This document shows, in pieces, positions 44,163 through 55,699 of a DNA stretch of 64,000 nucleotides (positions within the stretch are counted from its first letter, which is position 1; every line of letters starts with the position of its first letter). The stretch lies in the NCBI RefSeq assembly GCF_963678975.1, contig NC_089273.1, positions 10,602,614 through 10,666,613 on the forward strand, written 5' to 3'. Source of the stretch: Dysidea avara (lineage: Eukaryota; Porifera; Demospongiae; Dictyoceratida; Dysideidae). A program made the translations under genes and the position numbers. Under the pieces are notes generated by a model, which saw only the letters and a program-made list of their open reading frames with translations, did not search any database and was not told where the DNA came from.

Positions 44163-44875
44163 GGATAGTTATAAAAAACTGGAATCAAAACGGGGAACAA
44201 AACAAAACGAAATCAGCCTACAGTCTAGTGGAGGACAGTCACTATATTGTGCACAGTTACACTATAATCACTACCTGTTTATGCATAAAGCAATATTCCA
44301 GGTGGCAGATTTCTCTGCACGGCGCTTATCAATTAGAGATATCAAACACCTGCTCCTATCCGAAGGGTCTGGGGACTCTACAATAGAGAAGTTCTGTGCT
44401 TGGGTAGGTGAGCGTTGATTGTCCCTTGACCACTTTCATAAGAGGAGTGAATAGGAATAACTACTTGATTATTACAAACCGTTTTAATATGGTAATGATT
44501 GGCTGCAGTGGGTTGACGAGTCTGAAGCCATGCCTTTAAGAGAGGGATGAAGCCATCTGTGGATATTATGGCACACCTCTTATGAAAGTGGTTAAGGGAC
44601 AACCAACACTCACCTACCCAAGCACAGAACTTCTCTATTGTAGAGTCCCCAGACCCCAAGCCAGACCCTTCGGATAGAAGCAGGCATTTGATATCTCTAA
44701 TCAATAAGCGCCGTGCAGACCACCTGGAGTCTTGCTTGATGCATAAACAGGCAGTGCGTGCATATATTATAGTGTAACTGTGTATAATGTAGTGATTGTC
44801 CTCCACTAGACTGTAGGTTGATTTCGTTTCATTTCGTTTTGTTTCCTGTTTTGATTCTGGTTTTTATAACTATCC
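44163..44875. mobile_element. 713-bp foldback element with ~250-bp imperfect inverted arms
   Basis: Starts GGATAGTTATAAAAA and ends TTTTTATAACTATCC. Arms share GCCTACAGTCTAGTGGAGGA CA, CTATCCGAAGGGTCT, GGGGACTCTACAATAGAGAA GTTCTGTGCTTGGGTAGGTG AG. The flanks ATTTTTTTTA and ATTTTGTTA fit a ~9-bp target duplication, and copy B keeps the empty site (GGAATTTTGTTATATAG at 61789). Long arms and ~9-bp duplication suggest a Mutator-like foldback (inference). The 142-codon minus frame across it is arm sequence, not a gene. Confidence 0.85.
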
Positions 44876-45532
44876 ATTTTGTTAGCAATCCATGCCACAA
44901 AGTATGCAATTTGTTTGTCAAAATCTGTGTGTTATACTCTTTGGAATGCCATTGTCTAATTGAACTAGGAAGCCATCTGGAAACCTGGACTGTCTTGAAA
45001 CTGCAGTTATTTCTAGCTGCAAGTTTGTACATGCAATAAAGTAACTTCAGGGTTTATTGAATCTCAGTGATCTTTGCATGCTTCGTGGTGAGCAAATACG
45101 TATGTTTCACCTACTGCACACTTTTTAAGATAATGGTGTATATGCCCATAGGAAAATGGCTAATTAAAAGTTAAAGGTAAACAACTACAGTGGAAGTGTC
45201 ACAATGATGCAACAATTTACTAAAGTGGAGTTGTAGTTTCCATTATGGCATTGTTATGATGAAATAGCCTTGGTTGTACTTTTTAGTTGGCGACACAACC
45301 ATCATAAATTATTGTGTAGCTGAAAATCACTAACATGAGCAAAGTAATAACACACTTTAAAGTAAACACCAGTGAATGAATACCTTCCATTTGACAGTAT
45401 GTTTTCAAAGTATTCAGAATCAGCATACATTAAAAGGCTTTAAAAGGTTTTAAAGCAACGCAAAACTTACTTACTGTAGGTGTAACATATCCAATAAAAC
45501 ACCATGATCACTATGAGGACAAACTCCATAAT

Positions 45533-45700
45533 TTTGTGTGAATGTATTTGCGAAAAGGGGTCTCACAGCCTTTCTAAATTTCCATGTTTGATGAGTTATA
45601 ACTCATCATGTGTTTAACCTATTGTTGTAAAATTACATTCAGGAATAGTACTATGTTAGGAGTATATGGTGACCAAATTTCAGGCTGGTACCATACTACA
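45533..45700. mobile_element. 3'-truncated MITE, GCGAAAAGGGGTCT family
   Basis: GTGTGAATGTATTTGCGAAA AGGGGTCTCACAGCC, interior TTTGATGAGTTATAACTCAT CATGTG and CAGGCTGGTACCATACTACA; the right end is missing and a different repeat follows. Confidence 0.75.
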
Positions 45701-46130
45701 CACTGACTAACTGATTGACTGACTAACTGAATAACTGATTGATGCCTTCAGACAAGTGTAACTCGATAACGGCTAAGGCTATGGGCTTGATTTTTTCACT
45801 ATTCAACGTTACTTCAGCCCTAGAGGTGCCTTTTGGGATACCGCAGTGCGTACAATGATGGAGTGGGTACACTGCATTCTTCATGGGTTTACCAGTATCC
45901 TCCTTTGTGTCCCATTCATCTTTGCTGACAGCGAAGTGTCGATTTGGCGGTAGCACATGATGGCTTCTCTTCGTCACGTTTCACAGTGGCTACTTTGATT
46001 GCAGATGTGCTTTTCGACCAGTTGTTGATTCGTAATGCTGTGTAACAGGTTGAACATAGCTGACAACGAAGCGTAATGAATACTTCACTTAATGGATAGC
46101 TGGGGCACATGGTGCCATTTCTTTATTGCT
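45700..46130. repeat. Dispersed ~430-bp repeat, copy 1 (copy 2 at 50405-50855)
   Basis: GACTGACTAACTGA.., TTCAGACAAG(T/C).TAA.T(C/T)GATAAC(G/A)GCTAA, AGGTGCCTTTTGG(G/C)ATACC(G/T)C AGT, ACCAGTATCCTCCTTTGTGT C and GCTGTGTAAC(A/G)GGTTGAACAT AGCTGACAAC are shared. An 84-codon minus frame (45977-45723, KRSHHVLPPNRHFAVSKDEW..) is open in copy 1 but not in copy 2. Confidence 0.8.
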
Positions 46131-46960
46131 GCTGCTGCTGCTAAATGGAACAAGATCAGGATTCATTCTGAAAAGACAATTGGAAGCTTAAAAAGCATAA
46201 TAGACTCCTGCCTAAACATGGGAGGCCTGATTTCATGGTATGTTGCACATTGTAAGAATCTTTGTTGGGTCGGTCCACTGTCTCAGCTGGTGTAGATGCT
46301 GTTAAACTGGCTGAGTAGGATAAGATAAGGACATTTATCATGATGAGTTTTTGCAATCCAAAATTGTCTTTGTTCCTCTGGCAGTTGAGTTATTAGGGCC
46401 GTACTGTTCAACGTACGTATTTAGCCTGTAATTGCTGCAAGGATGACCTCCATCTCTTATGGCCTTGTTTTATGTCATTTTCTGGAGCAATAGTTTTTCT
46501 GTGACATTACAATGATCAATGTTTTCTACATCTTTTCAGTTTGTTGCATGTGTGAATGCTACTAACAACTTTTACTATTACAGTATCAGTACATGAATAT
46601 TATGTATATAATTTACTACCAAGAAATTCCTTACATATATTTATAGTCAGTTCACATTCACTTGAGTTCTTGTTTCTTGTTAACAACTCTTGCAAGCAAG
46701 TGATTACTGTAGTAGTACTGTGAAGCACTTTTTAATGCCAAAACTGTATCAAAAAGCTAGTGCTTTGATACGGTTAAGTTATGAGGCTATAAAAATACCC
46801 CATACATTAGATGATCACCAAATTTAGTATAGATAATTCTAGGGATTCAAACGTACTGTACCTTTTTATATATTAGTAGGGGCTCAGGTGAACATGAACT
46901 GACTAGGTATATACATTTTTTGGTAGACGTATGTATGTATAATTGTGTTTGTTTAATTTC
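46131..46960. other. Region upstream of the dispanin-like gene
   Basis: No gene recognised. A promoter or 5' noncoding exon of the dispanin-like gene should lie here, because its first coding exon begins just behind a splice acceptor, but none could be pinned down. A lone GGGGCTCAGGTGAAC element end sits at 46879. Confidence 0.35.
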
Positions 46961-46963
46961 AGG

Positions 46964-49900
46964 ATGGCAGATCTTGAAGATAAAGTTCCATTGTTATCAG
47001 ATAATGACAATGATCAAAGTATGGAGAATAACAAGAGTAAATAATAAAAGAGAGAGTGTCTAACTCCAGTATGGGCCATCAAAAATGACAGCCACAAGTC
47101 TTTCTGGATATTGTAGTAAATTCACGCTTATGATATAAGTGCTGATTGAGTGAGTTAACACTTTAGGAGGTGGTGACTTTGAGTAGCCCCTTGAAAGTTA
47201 CTGTATGGAAGTCAAAGTATGTTAATACCCTTCCTGTAAATTCAAAGGAAGCTTGTGGACTTGTGGCTGTCATTTTGGATGACCCATACTGGAGCCCATA
47301 TGAGCAGTAGTGTTGCGAACCAGTATGGAAAAACTGGTTATTAACCAGTATTGTCTAGGTCAAGCCGATTATTGGCTAAGAAGCCTTTAAACTGGTTTTT
47401 CCCACCCTCTTGGTAAACCATAAATTACCCCTGTTGACAAGTGTTAACATCATAACATAACCTCAAAGCATGTGTAAACATGTGATTTTAATAGCTGTTA
47501 TTGTAAGACAGGATGTTGATTGCCATTGTGGTACCACCCTAAGGCTTCCAACAGGCATGTTTAGTAGCATAATGTCTGCAAATTTACAATCAGACAATAA
47601 CTGGTCAATATCCAATTATTCACCTTCCAATAACTGGTTTTAGTAAACTCTGCAGGTTCATAGCACTAATGAGCAGAGCCCATATAATGGTTCTTGATAA
47701 TAGTAGAACAGTTTATTGTAAAAATGAATGTTCTGTGCTCCGTGGAACCACCCTTGCAGGACTCTGCCTGTAAAGGACACTCTACATACATTTAACCTCT
47801 TAATTGGGGACTTATGGTCCCTATAGACCTTTACCAATGCAATTTTACCTCTAAAAGAGGACAACCTCCTTGTAGCAATAAAATTGTAATCAAAATTTCA
47901 TCTGTATAATTATGATATCTCTTATGCTGTAGACCTTTACCCATAAAATGCATAGTTAAATTATCGCCAAACGGATTTCAATATTATTACTATTTGCAAT
48001 CCATTTGGTCTTGAAAAAGTATCCATGTGATGTACAATTGTCTTAAAGCATACATCATGTGGTGACTACTTCAAGTGACATAGATGTAGTAAAGGCTTCT
48101 TCAAACAACAAGCTGTAGCTTCAAGAAGTGCTTCCAGACAAACAGAGCAACTGTAGTGCAAATTGTATTAGTACTTTAAGTTTCATTATACTGCAGGGTT
48201 CATACTGTACCTTTACGGTTCCTGTAAATGTGCTGCATTACACTCTGATAGCCCTCCAAATTTGAAGTAAATTGACTAAAGCACACATGAGTTACAGTAA
48301 GTGGTACGAAAAGAGGATAAGAAAAAGTTAGAACAATTTGAAAGTGCATATCTCAGTGATGCTCAGTTTAAATTTAAACAGGAGGTACCCTGATCTGAGG
48401 GAATTTCCATAGCAACAATGGTTAAAGTTCATTCAGAAACTATTGAGCTATGGATGCATTAAAACGGTGTTTTCTTGGTTCCTGTAACATACATTCTTAT
48501 CTATTGCACATCCACACTTTTGTTTGTCTATTCAGGCTTTACAGCACAAGTGCTGAAGGTCTGTACAACACTGGTCCTACAGCCTGTTTAAAATGTTTCA
48601 TTGTACTTGGCAGCATGACACACTTCTTGATATGTAATGTAGAACTGATTAGGCTTTAGCCTATTATGCTCAAAAATATTCTAATATTATTATTCTTTCT
48701 GGCAATTTTTTTTAATTTGCTTTTGTATAATTTTATGAATAACAATTGTTTGTATAGATAATCAGTGGCATAGCTAGCCCAGAAGGGTTGGTTTGGCACC
48801 ATTGTATGCATATATACAGGCTGCAGCAAGCATGCTGTAGCTAGTGGGATCTGGGGGAATGTCCCCTAGGAAAATTTTTAAAATTACATGCTGGGATTCA
48901 ATTTGGTGGCATTTTGCAGTTAAAATTTGTCATCTCTAGTAGGACACTAACTGTACGTATGTTTTGTTTGTATAATAATTATTGTTAGTTACATAGCTGT
49001 AGGATAGCTACGTACGGTGAGTATACCTGAATTGGTAGGGCACTGGAACTGATTGGTTGGACCTGTACCCTACCAGTACCCACCTTAGCTATGCCAGTTT
49101 AGATAACCACACACATTTGAGTGCAAATTTGGCTGTTACGAGTACAATTATTCTATAATTGCACAAAAATATGTGTGGTTGCCTAATAATCATATAGTGA
49201 CCACCCTTCATGGGTTTGTAGTACACATCTATCCAGTTCTATGTGGCCATTAACTTCTACCAGGTGATTGCATCATTCTTCTTTGTATTACATCATTTGT
49301 TGTTGCACTTAAAAGGCTTCACATGTCAGCAATTTTGATTGGCTCTCAAAATGTCTACATATGTTGCAATTGAAAGGCTTCAATTGTCAGCTTATTGATT
49401 GCCTATTCGTTATAACACATTCTTGTTGCACTTAAAAGGCTTCTATTGTTCAGCTCTCTTTACAGTGCAATTACAGAAACAAGGCCATGCGATTAGGGAT
49501 TAATTGCACTCCTACTATTGAGACTATTGTATGGCAAACTAAATCACCATGTGATTATGCTATGAAAAGAAATGAATTATGATATAGACATTTTTATGAA
49601 ATAATGGCTGTGAAGTCACTCTCTAGAGTTCCTATGCATACATATACATAAAATTGACAAGGAGATAATATCCTGATCGCCTGGCAGACTCCTGTGAGTG
49701 ATTTAACATAATCAGATGGCTGCAGGTTCAAGGCTGCACAGGTCCAATCTTGAATTTTTCTCTTCAAACATAGAATGTAGGACCAGGGGTCATCTTCAGT
49801 ACTTGTGCTGTAAAGCCTTAATAAATAAATTTTAAAAGGGGGTCATTAAAGATTAAGTTGGCAATACCACAATATCAAAAGAAAAATGTCACAAAGAAAC

Positions 49901-52900
49901 TTTTTGTGCCCACATGCCCTGTTTTCTCAGGGCCAGTCACAAATATGACTGAATTTTGGAAAATTACCCATATAGGTGCACATGACAATTGTGGTTAGCG
50001 GGATGTTGATAAGAGCAGGGCACAGTTTTGAAAATATTTCAAGAATTTTTTTGAAATTTAAGGTATTTATAATGGCTTAAAACTATCAACAAAATTAGAT
50101 TTGCACTATAAAGTTTGTGATTTGATCATTAATATTTTAGGTGTCAAATGTGCCTGTATGGGTGATTTTCCAAAATTCAGTCACAAATTATCATACAGTA
50201 AAATAGTACTGTATAGTAGGGACCACAAAGGAGTAGGCATGGCCCACGAAATAACATCTTCCAAAACCAGCCTCAATTTTCCCTTACAACGATGAGGCAG
50301 TTTTGGTTAGGTAAAACTAAGCCCAAACAAGCTTTCAGATTGACCTGAAATGCTTTCAACAAGTTACTACAGAATATTTAAATATATATATTATTTAACG
50401 GAACTTTCTACTAACTGATTTCCTGACTGACTGACCAATGCTTTCAGACAAGCTTAAGTTGATAACAGCTAATTTATATATAAAAGCTATATACATGCTT
50501 GACTTTTTCACTGTTTGACATCGCTTCAGCTTGAAAGGTGCCTTTTGGCATACCTCAGTACATATGATGCATTCTTTATAGTCTTACCAGTATCCTCCTT
50601 TGTGTCTGATTCTTCTTTGCTGACAGCAAAAAGTGTCAGTTTGGTGGTACCACATGATGGCTTCCCTTTGTAACAGAAATTGTACGTATTTTTCATAGTG
50701 GCTACTTCGATTGCAGAGGTGCTTTACGAACAGTTCTTGATTCATAATGCTGTGTAACGGGTTGAACATAGCTGACAACAAAGTGTAATAGATACTCCAC
50801 TTTTCAGACGATAATTGATATAGCTGGGGCATGTGGCACCATTTCAGATGCGGAATGTGTGGGTTCACCAGCCATAATATAGTTAACAAACAAGTACGTA
50901 CACACAGGAAATTCCAAATTTTTTATGTGTATTTGTATAAGGTTTTACAATCATTTGATACACTATTCCTATGTATAGATGGTTCTACTGACTCCCTTAA
51001 TGCTACTGATAAAACATCAACAGCAGTTGGTGACCAGAGTGAATCACCACCTGAATATCATGCCGTTGTTAATGATGTTCCAATAACAAACTCCACAAAT
51101 AGTTATCTTTATCCTCAAACAGAACTACGTCCAATGACTGATGGTGGTGGTCAGCATAATGTGACAGTTGTAGTGACCCAGGTAAGCTGTTGGCTACATT
51201 GACAGCTTTCTACATAACTAAAAATGCTGGAAATCAGTCTAACATGTAATTGTAAAGTACATACAACACATCACGCAACATTAACTTGCCTTAATGTATT
51301 ATTAATTGGCAGTATCATTAAAACATTTAGTGTATACAGTAGTTCAAAAGGAGAGATATTCAAAATGCTCACATATTGACGCTATTCAAAAATATTAATG
51401 ATGCAGTGTGTACATGATGATGTATTTATGGATACTTTTATGTAGTTTAAGCCAAATTTTCAGTTTTCCATCCTCTACCATGACGTACAGTGTATAAGGA
51501 ATAGTTGCACGTGGGTGATACTAGTATTTCAATATTATCCATTTAAAAATTCAATCGCTTTAATATTGGACAACCATCCTAAATGCATTTATCTTTTATA
51601 ACAAAGGATTAACTCGCTGACTCATTCTCAAAGAACATTTTCACTCTCAATATTACATGAATATAATCCAAACTATGGTATAATCCAAAATACGGTATAA
51701 AGATCAGAAATGAAATATAACAGATAGAATAGAAATAATATATTATGCTGTACTATATAAATAAATACTGTTTAAAATGTATTTTAGAATTACATCACTG
51801 ATCAGAAAATTAGCTGGTTGTTGAATGTATTAATTAACCAATAAAACCTTGACAATTCCCATGTAAAGGCTTTCTGAAAATTGATTGTGTTGTTGAATGA
51901 AGATGTGCTTTGTCACAAGTGATAGGACTGCTATGTTGTGGCTTAGCTTTTGACACACACTAACTTTTATAGAGTGAAAAGAAAACAATTATAAGTAGGG
52001 ACCCGCCGATTATGCTCATAATTTTACCTATTATGCTATGCTGCACTGCTCAAAAATTCACCTATTATGCTTAAATTAATGCTCAATATTTACCTATTAT
52101 GCTCGATTATGCTCAATGTTCATGCCTTAGTTCATATGCTTTGCTACTAGTTTAACACTATATAGAAAGAAAGAAATGAGTGGCTGGAACACAAATAATA
52201 AATTCTTGCTGCATGCCTGTATGTAAGAGACAAGATCGATATACTCTAATAGAACAGTCAGTTTGATGATTGTTCTATTAGAGTTACTGACTGCTCTATT
52301 AGAGTATATCGATCTTATTTTGCAATTGTCATTTTTTCAGCAAGAGTTTACACCATCGTACAAATATTTAACCTATTATGCTGGCATTATACTCAATGCT
52401 TTTAGGTACCTATTATGCTCAAAATTATGCCAGCATAATCGGCGGGTCCCTAATTATAAGAAGTCACAAATGAATTGAGCAAAAATGCACTGTAAATCTC
52501 ACAGTCAAAATGACTGATCAACGACATGTGAATAGCTGATGACTCCATCTGATACAAAGCAATTCAGTTATAGTTTACCATTTACAGGTAATTGACAGAA
52601 CATGTACACTTGCAATATAAATGTAAGCATAACCACAAAACTAGGTGTAGCCCACAGTTTTCCATGTACACTGAGTGGTGTGATTGTATGTGCTAAGTGG
52701 CACATGTTCATTTCACTTCACCAAAATTAAAATTAAATATTATTTAAAATATTGAATGTCTATGTTTTTGTGGCTTATTACCATTTCCACTGTACCATTA
52801 ATAATAGTAACTGGCTTCTTTCAAAGAATTCATGGCTTAGATCAGCTCTTGCTCAACTCCGTTCGATGTGCTATTGATGCCACCATCTTGAAAAGTAATT

Positions 52901-54157
52901 AAATTATGTCATTTACAGTATCAGTTAGTGTTGGGCATTTATACAGTAGCTTTAGCAATACAAGTCTGATATTACCAAAATAGGGCTGTACCAATGCTAG
53001 TATTGGTATCAGTGCATCACTGATTAGCGTACACAATTGCCTACTTGCTGCATTTTATGTAACGTAACTAAGTTAGTATTCTTAACATGTTGTCTCTATT
53101 TTATAGCCAGCTGGTGTGGTGTATCAGAACAATGTTTCACGTCCTGGGCAGGAGTATACTATAGCACTAAGTGTGCTCTTTATTTGCTCTGCAGTGGCAT
53201 GCTGCTTCTTCTGGCCTACTGCATTGTGTGCCTGCATAGCAACTTGTTCGGTAAGTGGGAACACAAATGTTATATGTGCACGCACAGTACATGTTAGTAT
53301 TATTGAAGACAACACCTTTTCTGTTTTATAAGGAAAATAGTTCTATGACTAACATGCATATTTATGTGCAATGTGTTGTTATAAACTGGATCCCTCGCTT
53401 ATTATCTTAACAGAAGTGTTAAGGTTTATAGCTACCCAGACAGAGATTTATTCAAATTTTCATTCAAATTGCACATTAGCTAAGAAATCATTCTAACAGA
53501 ATATGTGACTGGATTTGACAAAACCAGGCTTCCACACACATTCAATTCTTTGCCTTTAACCTACTGTAACTTGATCACCCAACATGCTATTGCCCTGGAA
53601 TTTTCACACGTTCCTTTCATACAATTAAGAAACAGCAGGTCCAAATATGAAACTGATTGTATACATCTACAATGAGTTATGTTCCTTCAAAGTCATTAAA
53701 TTGGATGTGTGTGGAAGCCTGGTTTTGTCAAATCCGGTCACATATGAACTTTTACATCCAGAATCAGATAATTCCAGCATTAAATTAAAAGAGGTCCAAT
53801 TCACAATTTTTGTACTCCACAATAACTGTAATTCATGTAGTTGAGATATCAGTTTGATTTACAAAATTAATGCCATTATTTTTGGTGCTAATAGCTGATT
53901 TTAAATGTGATTTTTATTGCATCCATAATTCACGATCAATAAATGTAACTCACCCACATACAGAGTAATGCATATTTACATAAAATTTGTATAATTATAT
54001 TGTGGTCTCTATATAATTTGTACAGGTTTATCACTTGGCAGCTAATGGTAAAGATCCACGTCCATCAATAGTGGTAGCTATTATATTAATCATTATTAGT
54101 TTTGTTGTTGGAATCGCTTTATCAATTTGGTACATTTCAACTCCTAACAGTGACTAA
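46964..54157 (+). CDS. Dispanin/CD225-like two-span membrane protein, four coding exons
   Basis: Exons: 46964-47018 (or to 47036 at AAGA|GTAAAT), 50979-51181, 53107-53250, 54026-54157. Acceptors TTTAATTTCAG, CCTATGTATAG, TCTATTTTATAG, TTTGTACAG; donors CAAA|GTATGG, CAG|GTAAGC, TCG|GTAAGT. Phases (1, 0, 0) agree and the total is 177 aa (or 183). The N-terminus MADLEDKVPLLSD has an acidic dileucine sorting-type signal; exon 2 is a Ser/Thr/Asn-rich tail with a PPEY motif (42-45) that could bind WW/NEDD4 proteins; exon 3 holds hydrophobic segment 1 (~104-130: IALSVLFICSAVACCFFWPT ALCACIATC) and exon 4 a polar loop HLAANGKDPRPS and segment 2 (149-171). Long disordered tail, Cys-rich first span, WP motif, short basic loop and second span are the layout of the CD225/dispanin family (PRRT/SynDIG/IFITM relatives). 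Exact member unknown. The first intron (~3.9 kb) is full of repeats. Confidence 0.75.
47064..47294. mobile_element. MITE with CTCCAGTATGGGYCATC ends, inside intron 1
   Basis: Left CTCCAGTATGGGCCATCAAA AATGACAGCCACAAGTC and right GACTTGTGGCTGTCATTTTG GATGACCCATACTGGAG are 37-bp inverted repeats with 2 mismatches. Interior shared with 22816. Confidence 0.88.
48763..48910. mobile_element. Element end with CAGTGGCATAGC terminus
   Basis: CAGTGGCATAGCTAGCCCAG AAGGG.. then GGGATCTGGGGGAATGTCCC CTAGGAAAATTTT. The same terminus is at 33323 and, inverted, at 40427. The other end may be the ACCTTAGCTATGCCAG near 49083. Confidence 0.45.
49302..49460. repeat. Three imperfect ~65-bp tandem repeats
   Basis: GTTGCA(C/A)TT(A/G)AAAGGCTTC(A/T)..TGTCAG(C) occurs near 49303, 49363 and 49425. 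Confidence 0.6.
49675..49835 (+). repeat. tRNA-derived SINE-like sequence
   Basis: TGGCAGACTCC (49682) resembles a pol III A box, GGTTCAAGGC (49725-49734) a B box, with tRNA-like spacing of 53 nt. An unrelated body follows and ends in AATAAATAAATTTT, a SINE-type simple tail. Lies in intron 1 of the dispanin-like gene. Confidence 0.5.
49946..50187. mobile_element. MITE with TGACTGAATTTTGGAAAAT ends
   Basis: Left TGACTGAATTTTGGAAAATT ACCCATATAGGTGCACAT, right ATGTGCCTGTATGGGTGATT TTCCAAAATTCAGTCA; nearly perfect 37-bp inverted repeats. The insert at 17475-18171 has related ends. Confidence 0.85.
50405..50855. repeat. Dispersed ~430-bp repeat, copy 2 (copy 1 at 45700-46130)
   Basis: See the shared words listed for copy 1. 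Copy 2 is ~85 percent similar by eye, with an added AATTTATATATAAAAGC and an insertion near 50670. It ends about 125 bp before exon 2 of the dispanin-like gene. Confidence 0.8.
51998..52452. mobile_element. MITE with TAGGGACCCGCCGATTATGC ends
   Basis: Left TAGGGACCCGCCGATTATGC, right GCATAATCGGCGGGTCCCTA, perfect inverted ends of 20 bp. CCTATTATGCT recurs through the body. The centre (52228-52314) is a hairpin: AGATCGATATACTCTAATAG AACAGTCAG pairs with CTGACTGCTCTATTAGAGTA TATCGATCT (one mismatch). Confidence 0.9.
53501..53747. mobile_element. MITE, variant ends TGTGACTGGATTTGACAAAA
   Basis: TATGTGACTGGATTTGACAA AACCAGGCTTCCACACACAT on the left, GTGTGTGGAAGCCTGGTTTT GTCAAATCCGGTCACATAT on the right. 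GCGAAAAGGGG is replaced by GACAAAACCAGG on both ends together. In intron 3 of the dispanin-like gene. Confidence 0.88.
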
Positions 54158-54272
54158 CTTGACTGATAACTACACTGTAATATGATCCAGCGTTGTAGAA
54201 TTTGTACTTTGTAATGCTGCTTAAACTATGGCATACTATGCAGTGTTGGTATAATGTTAAATATGCTTACTA

Positions 54273-54403
54273 CAGTGAAACCTGTGTATTGGGGAACAAG
54301 GTACGGTATCCTGATTTAGTTTGGGACCATTACCAAGTGCCCAGATTGTGCAGGTGTCTTCGTTTTCAAAGTGTCCCGATTACAACAAGTTCCACTGTAT
54401 AGT
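54273..54403. mobile_element. Short pogo-like MITE (ACAGTGAAACCTGTGTATTG ends)
   Basis: TACAGTGAAACCTGTGTATT GGGG on the left and AACAAGTTCCACTGTA on the right, inverted with mismatches and flanked by TA-type ends; 130 bp. It sits in the likely 3'UTR of the dispanin-like gene. Confidence 0.6.
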
Positions 54404-54545
54404 TAGTGGTAGCTACAAGTACATTCAACATATTTCATCATGACATTAAGGAACAATTATATTGAAGATATAATACATAGACAATCACTGTCATTCTTAA
54501 ATAGAGTTTGGAGATAATTTAGTTTTAAAAAATTATCGTTGTAAT

Positions 54546-54551
54546 AATAAA
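54546..54551 (+). terminator. Possible polyadenylation signal AATAAA of the dispanin-like gene
   Basis: First clear AATAAA after the stop at 54155-54157, 390 nt downstream and beyond a small MITE. Confidence 0.3.
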
Positions 54552-55086
54552 AAAGTGATGCCTATTTATGATCTATCAAAATAAGGCCACTTGTCTTGAT
54601 CAAGATCAAGATCCTATCAAGATCAAGCATTGTTTCAGGCCAGAAAGTTAGCCTAACCCAATGCTGGCAGGCACCTGATTATTCATTACATACACCTGAC
54701 TGTTTTATTAGAGCTGAATGCTCTATTAGAGTATCTGTTTGATCTTTTATTAATTCATTGCATTATTTGTCTCACTCTTGTACAGAAGTACAGAATATAC
54801 ATCTGCAGATGTCTTGTTCAGATATACATCTGCAGATGTTCAATGTGATCATTAAATAGTTTGCACAGTTAGTAACTAGTTAATAAATAATAGCAAGACT
54901 GAAGGTATTGTGCCATGCTTGGTCAATTAAAGTTATTATAACGGAATAAAATTAAATATCCTCGCATCAATCAGAAGCCAATTGCAATAGAAGGTACAAA
55001 ACTTGATGTATATTTACTTTTGTTTGGCAATGTTTGCTTGTTCCTGGACTTTGTGTTTGAATAATGTGTCTTGCATAGAGCACATA

Positions 55087-55371
55087 ATTATGTGACTGGG
55101 TTTGCAAAAACGGGTTTTCCACACACATGCAATATACCAGATTTGACGGATCATAACTTCAGATCACGATAAGCTATTGCCTTGAAATTTGGACTGTAGT
55201 GAGAACCAACATAGGTTAATTGATGAAAAAACTTTGAGGTTTGTATGTGCTTTGACAAATGTGTATTTGTATGTGTTTGTTTGTATGTGTTTGTATGTGG
55301 TCCTCCAAATCCATAGAATCAGATGTGTGTGGAAGACCGGACCCCTTTTCGCAAATCTGGTCACATATTAA
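55087..55371. mobile_element. MITE, TGTGACTGGGTTTGCAAAAA family copy
   Basis: TTATGTGACTGGGTTTGCAA AAACGGGTTTTCCACACACA on the left, GTGTGTGGAAGACCGGACCC CTTTTCGCAAATCTGGTCAC on the right. A GTATGTGTTTGT minisatellite near 55260 enlarges it. Confidence 0.82.
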
Positions 55372-55447
55372 GCATTCTGCAAAACTGTTTTTGTGCTAAT
55401 GATATGGATGTTTTTGCTGTGACTAAGAAATTCATAACATCCCTTAC

Positions 55448-55685
55448 AATGTGACAATATATTACAGCTGCAGGATTCATCATCATTCACTAGTACACAA
55501 GCACAGTTACTGTTGTGAATAGCATATAACATTCACTATGATAAGTTCTTCCATCTGATTCAGCTCCACACACTTTATCACTTAACTGAGGAGTGTTACA
55601 GGAACATGGAGCAACACAACAACCACTAACATCTGTAATACTAACTAAAGTCACTACCAGCTTGCGGTAACAGCTGTTTGTTGTT
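55448..55685 (-). pseudogene. Kazal-like (protease-inhibitor-type) exon with a 2-bp frame break
   Basis: Minus strand: acceptor CCAACTTATTACAG (exon from 55685) and donor CATT|GTAAGG (exon end 55448). It reads TTNSCYRKLVVTLVSITDVS, then GCCVAPCSCNTPQL, then DKVCGAESDGRTYHSECY: the V-C-G..DG-x-T-Y-x3-C core of a Kazal domain. After SECY the frame is lost, and a frame 2 bp off continues with the expected Cys spacing (..C.C....NDDESCSC). The break is at a doubled AT (55524-55527). Either it is a decayed exon, an assembly indel, or splicing avoids it. The likely last codons or stop lie at about 55368-55375, next to a MITE. Upstream exons were not fixed. Kazal domains inhibit serine proteases or act as extracellular modules. 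Confidence 0.5.
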
Positions 55686-55699
55686 CTGTAATAAGTTGG

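Larger units (their letters stand above)
42760..45480. repeat. Segmental duplication, copy A (partner 60890-62480)
   Basis: Collinear blocks: TGGTAA(G)A(A)AACTCTTGAA ACTGTTTTTATA..AATGGCACAAG(T/C)ATAGGTAAGACA (to 43070), TGCTAGGATTC(C/T).. hairpin, TGTATCTGGAATTTT, TGGACTGTCTTGAAAC, ATCTCAGTGATCTTT, GTAAACAACTACAGTGGA(A/G) and TGACAGTATG (45400). Copy A is longer because of insertions at about 43205-44045 and 44163-44875. No gene is conserved between copies. Confidence 0.85.

Noticed and set aside
44378-44806. 142-codon minus frame as a gene
   Set aside because: Spans the arms and loop of the 713-bp foldback element, absent from the empty-site paralogue.
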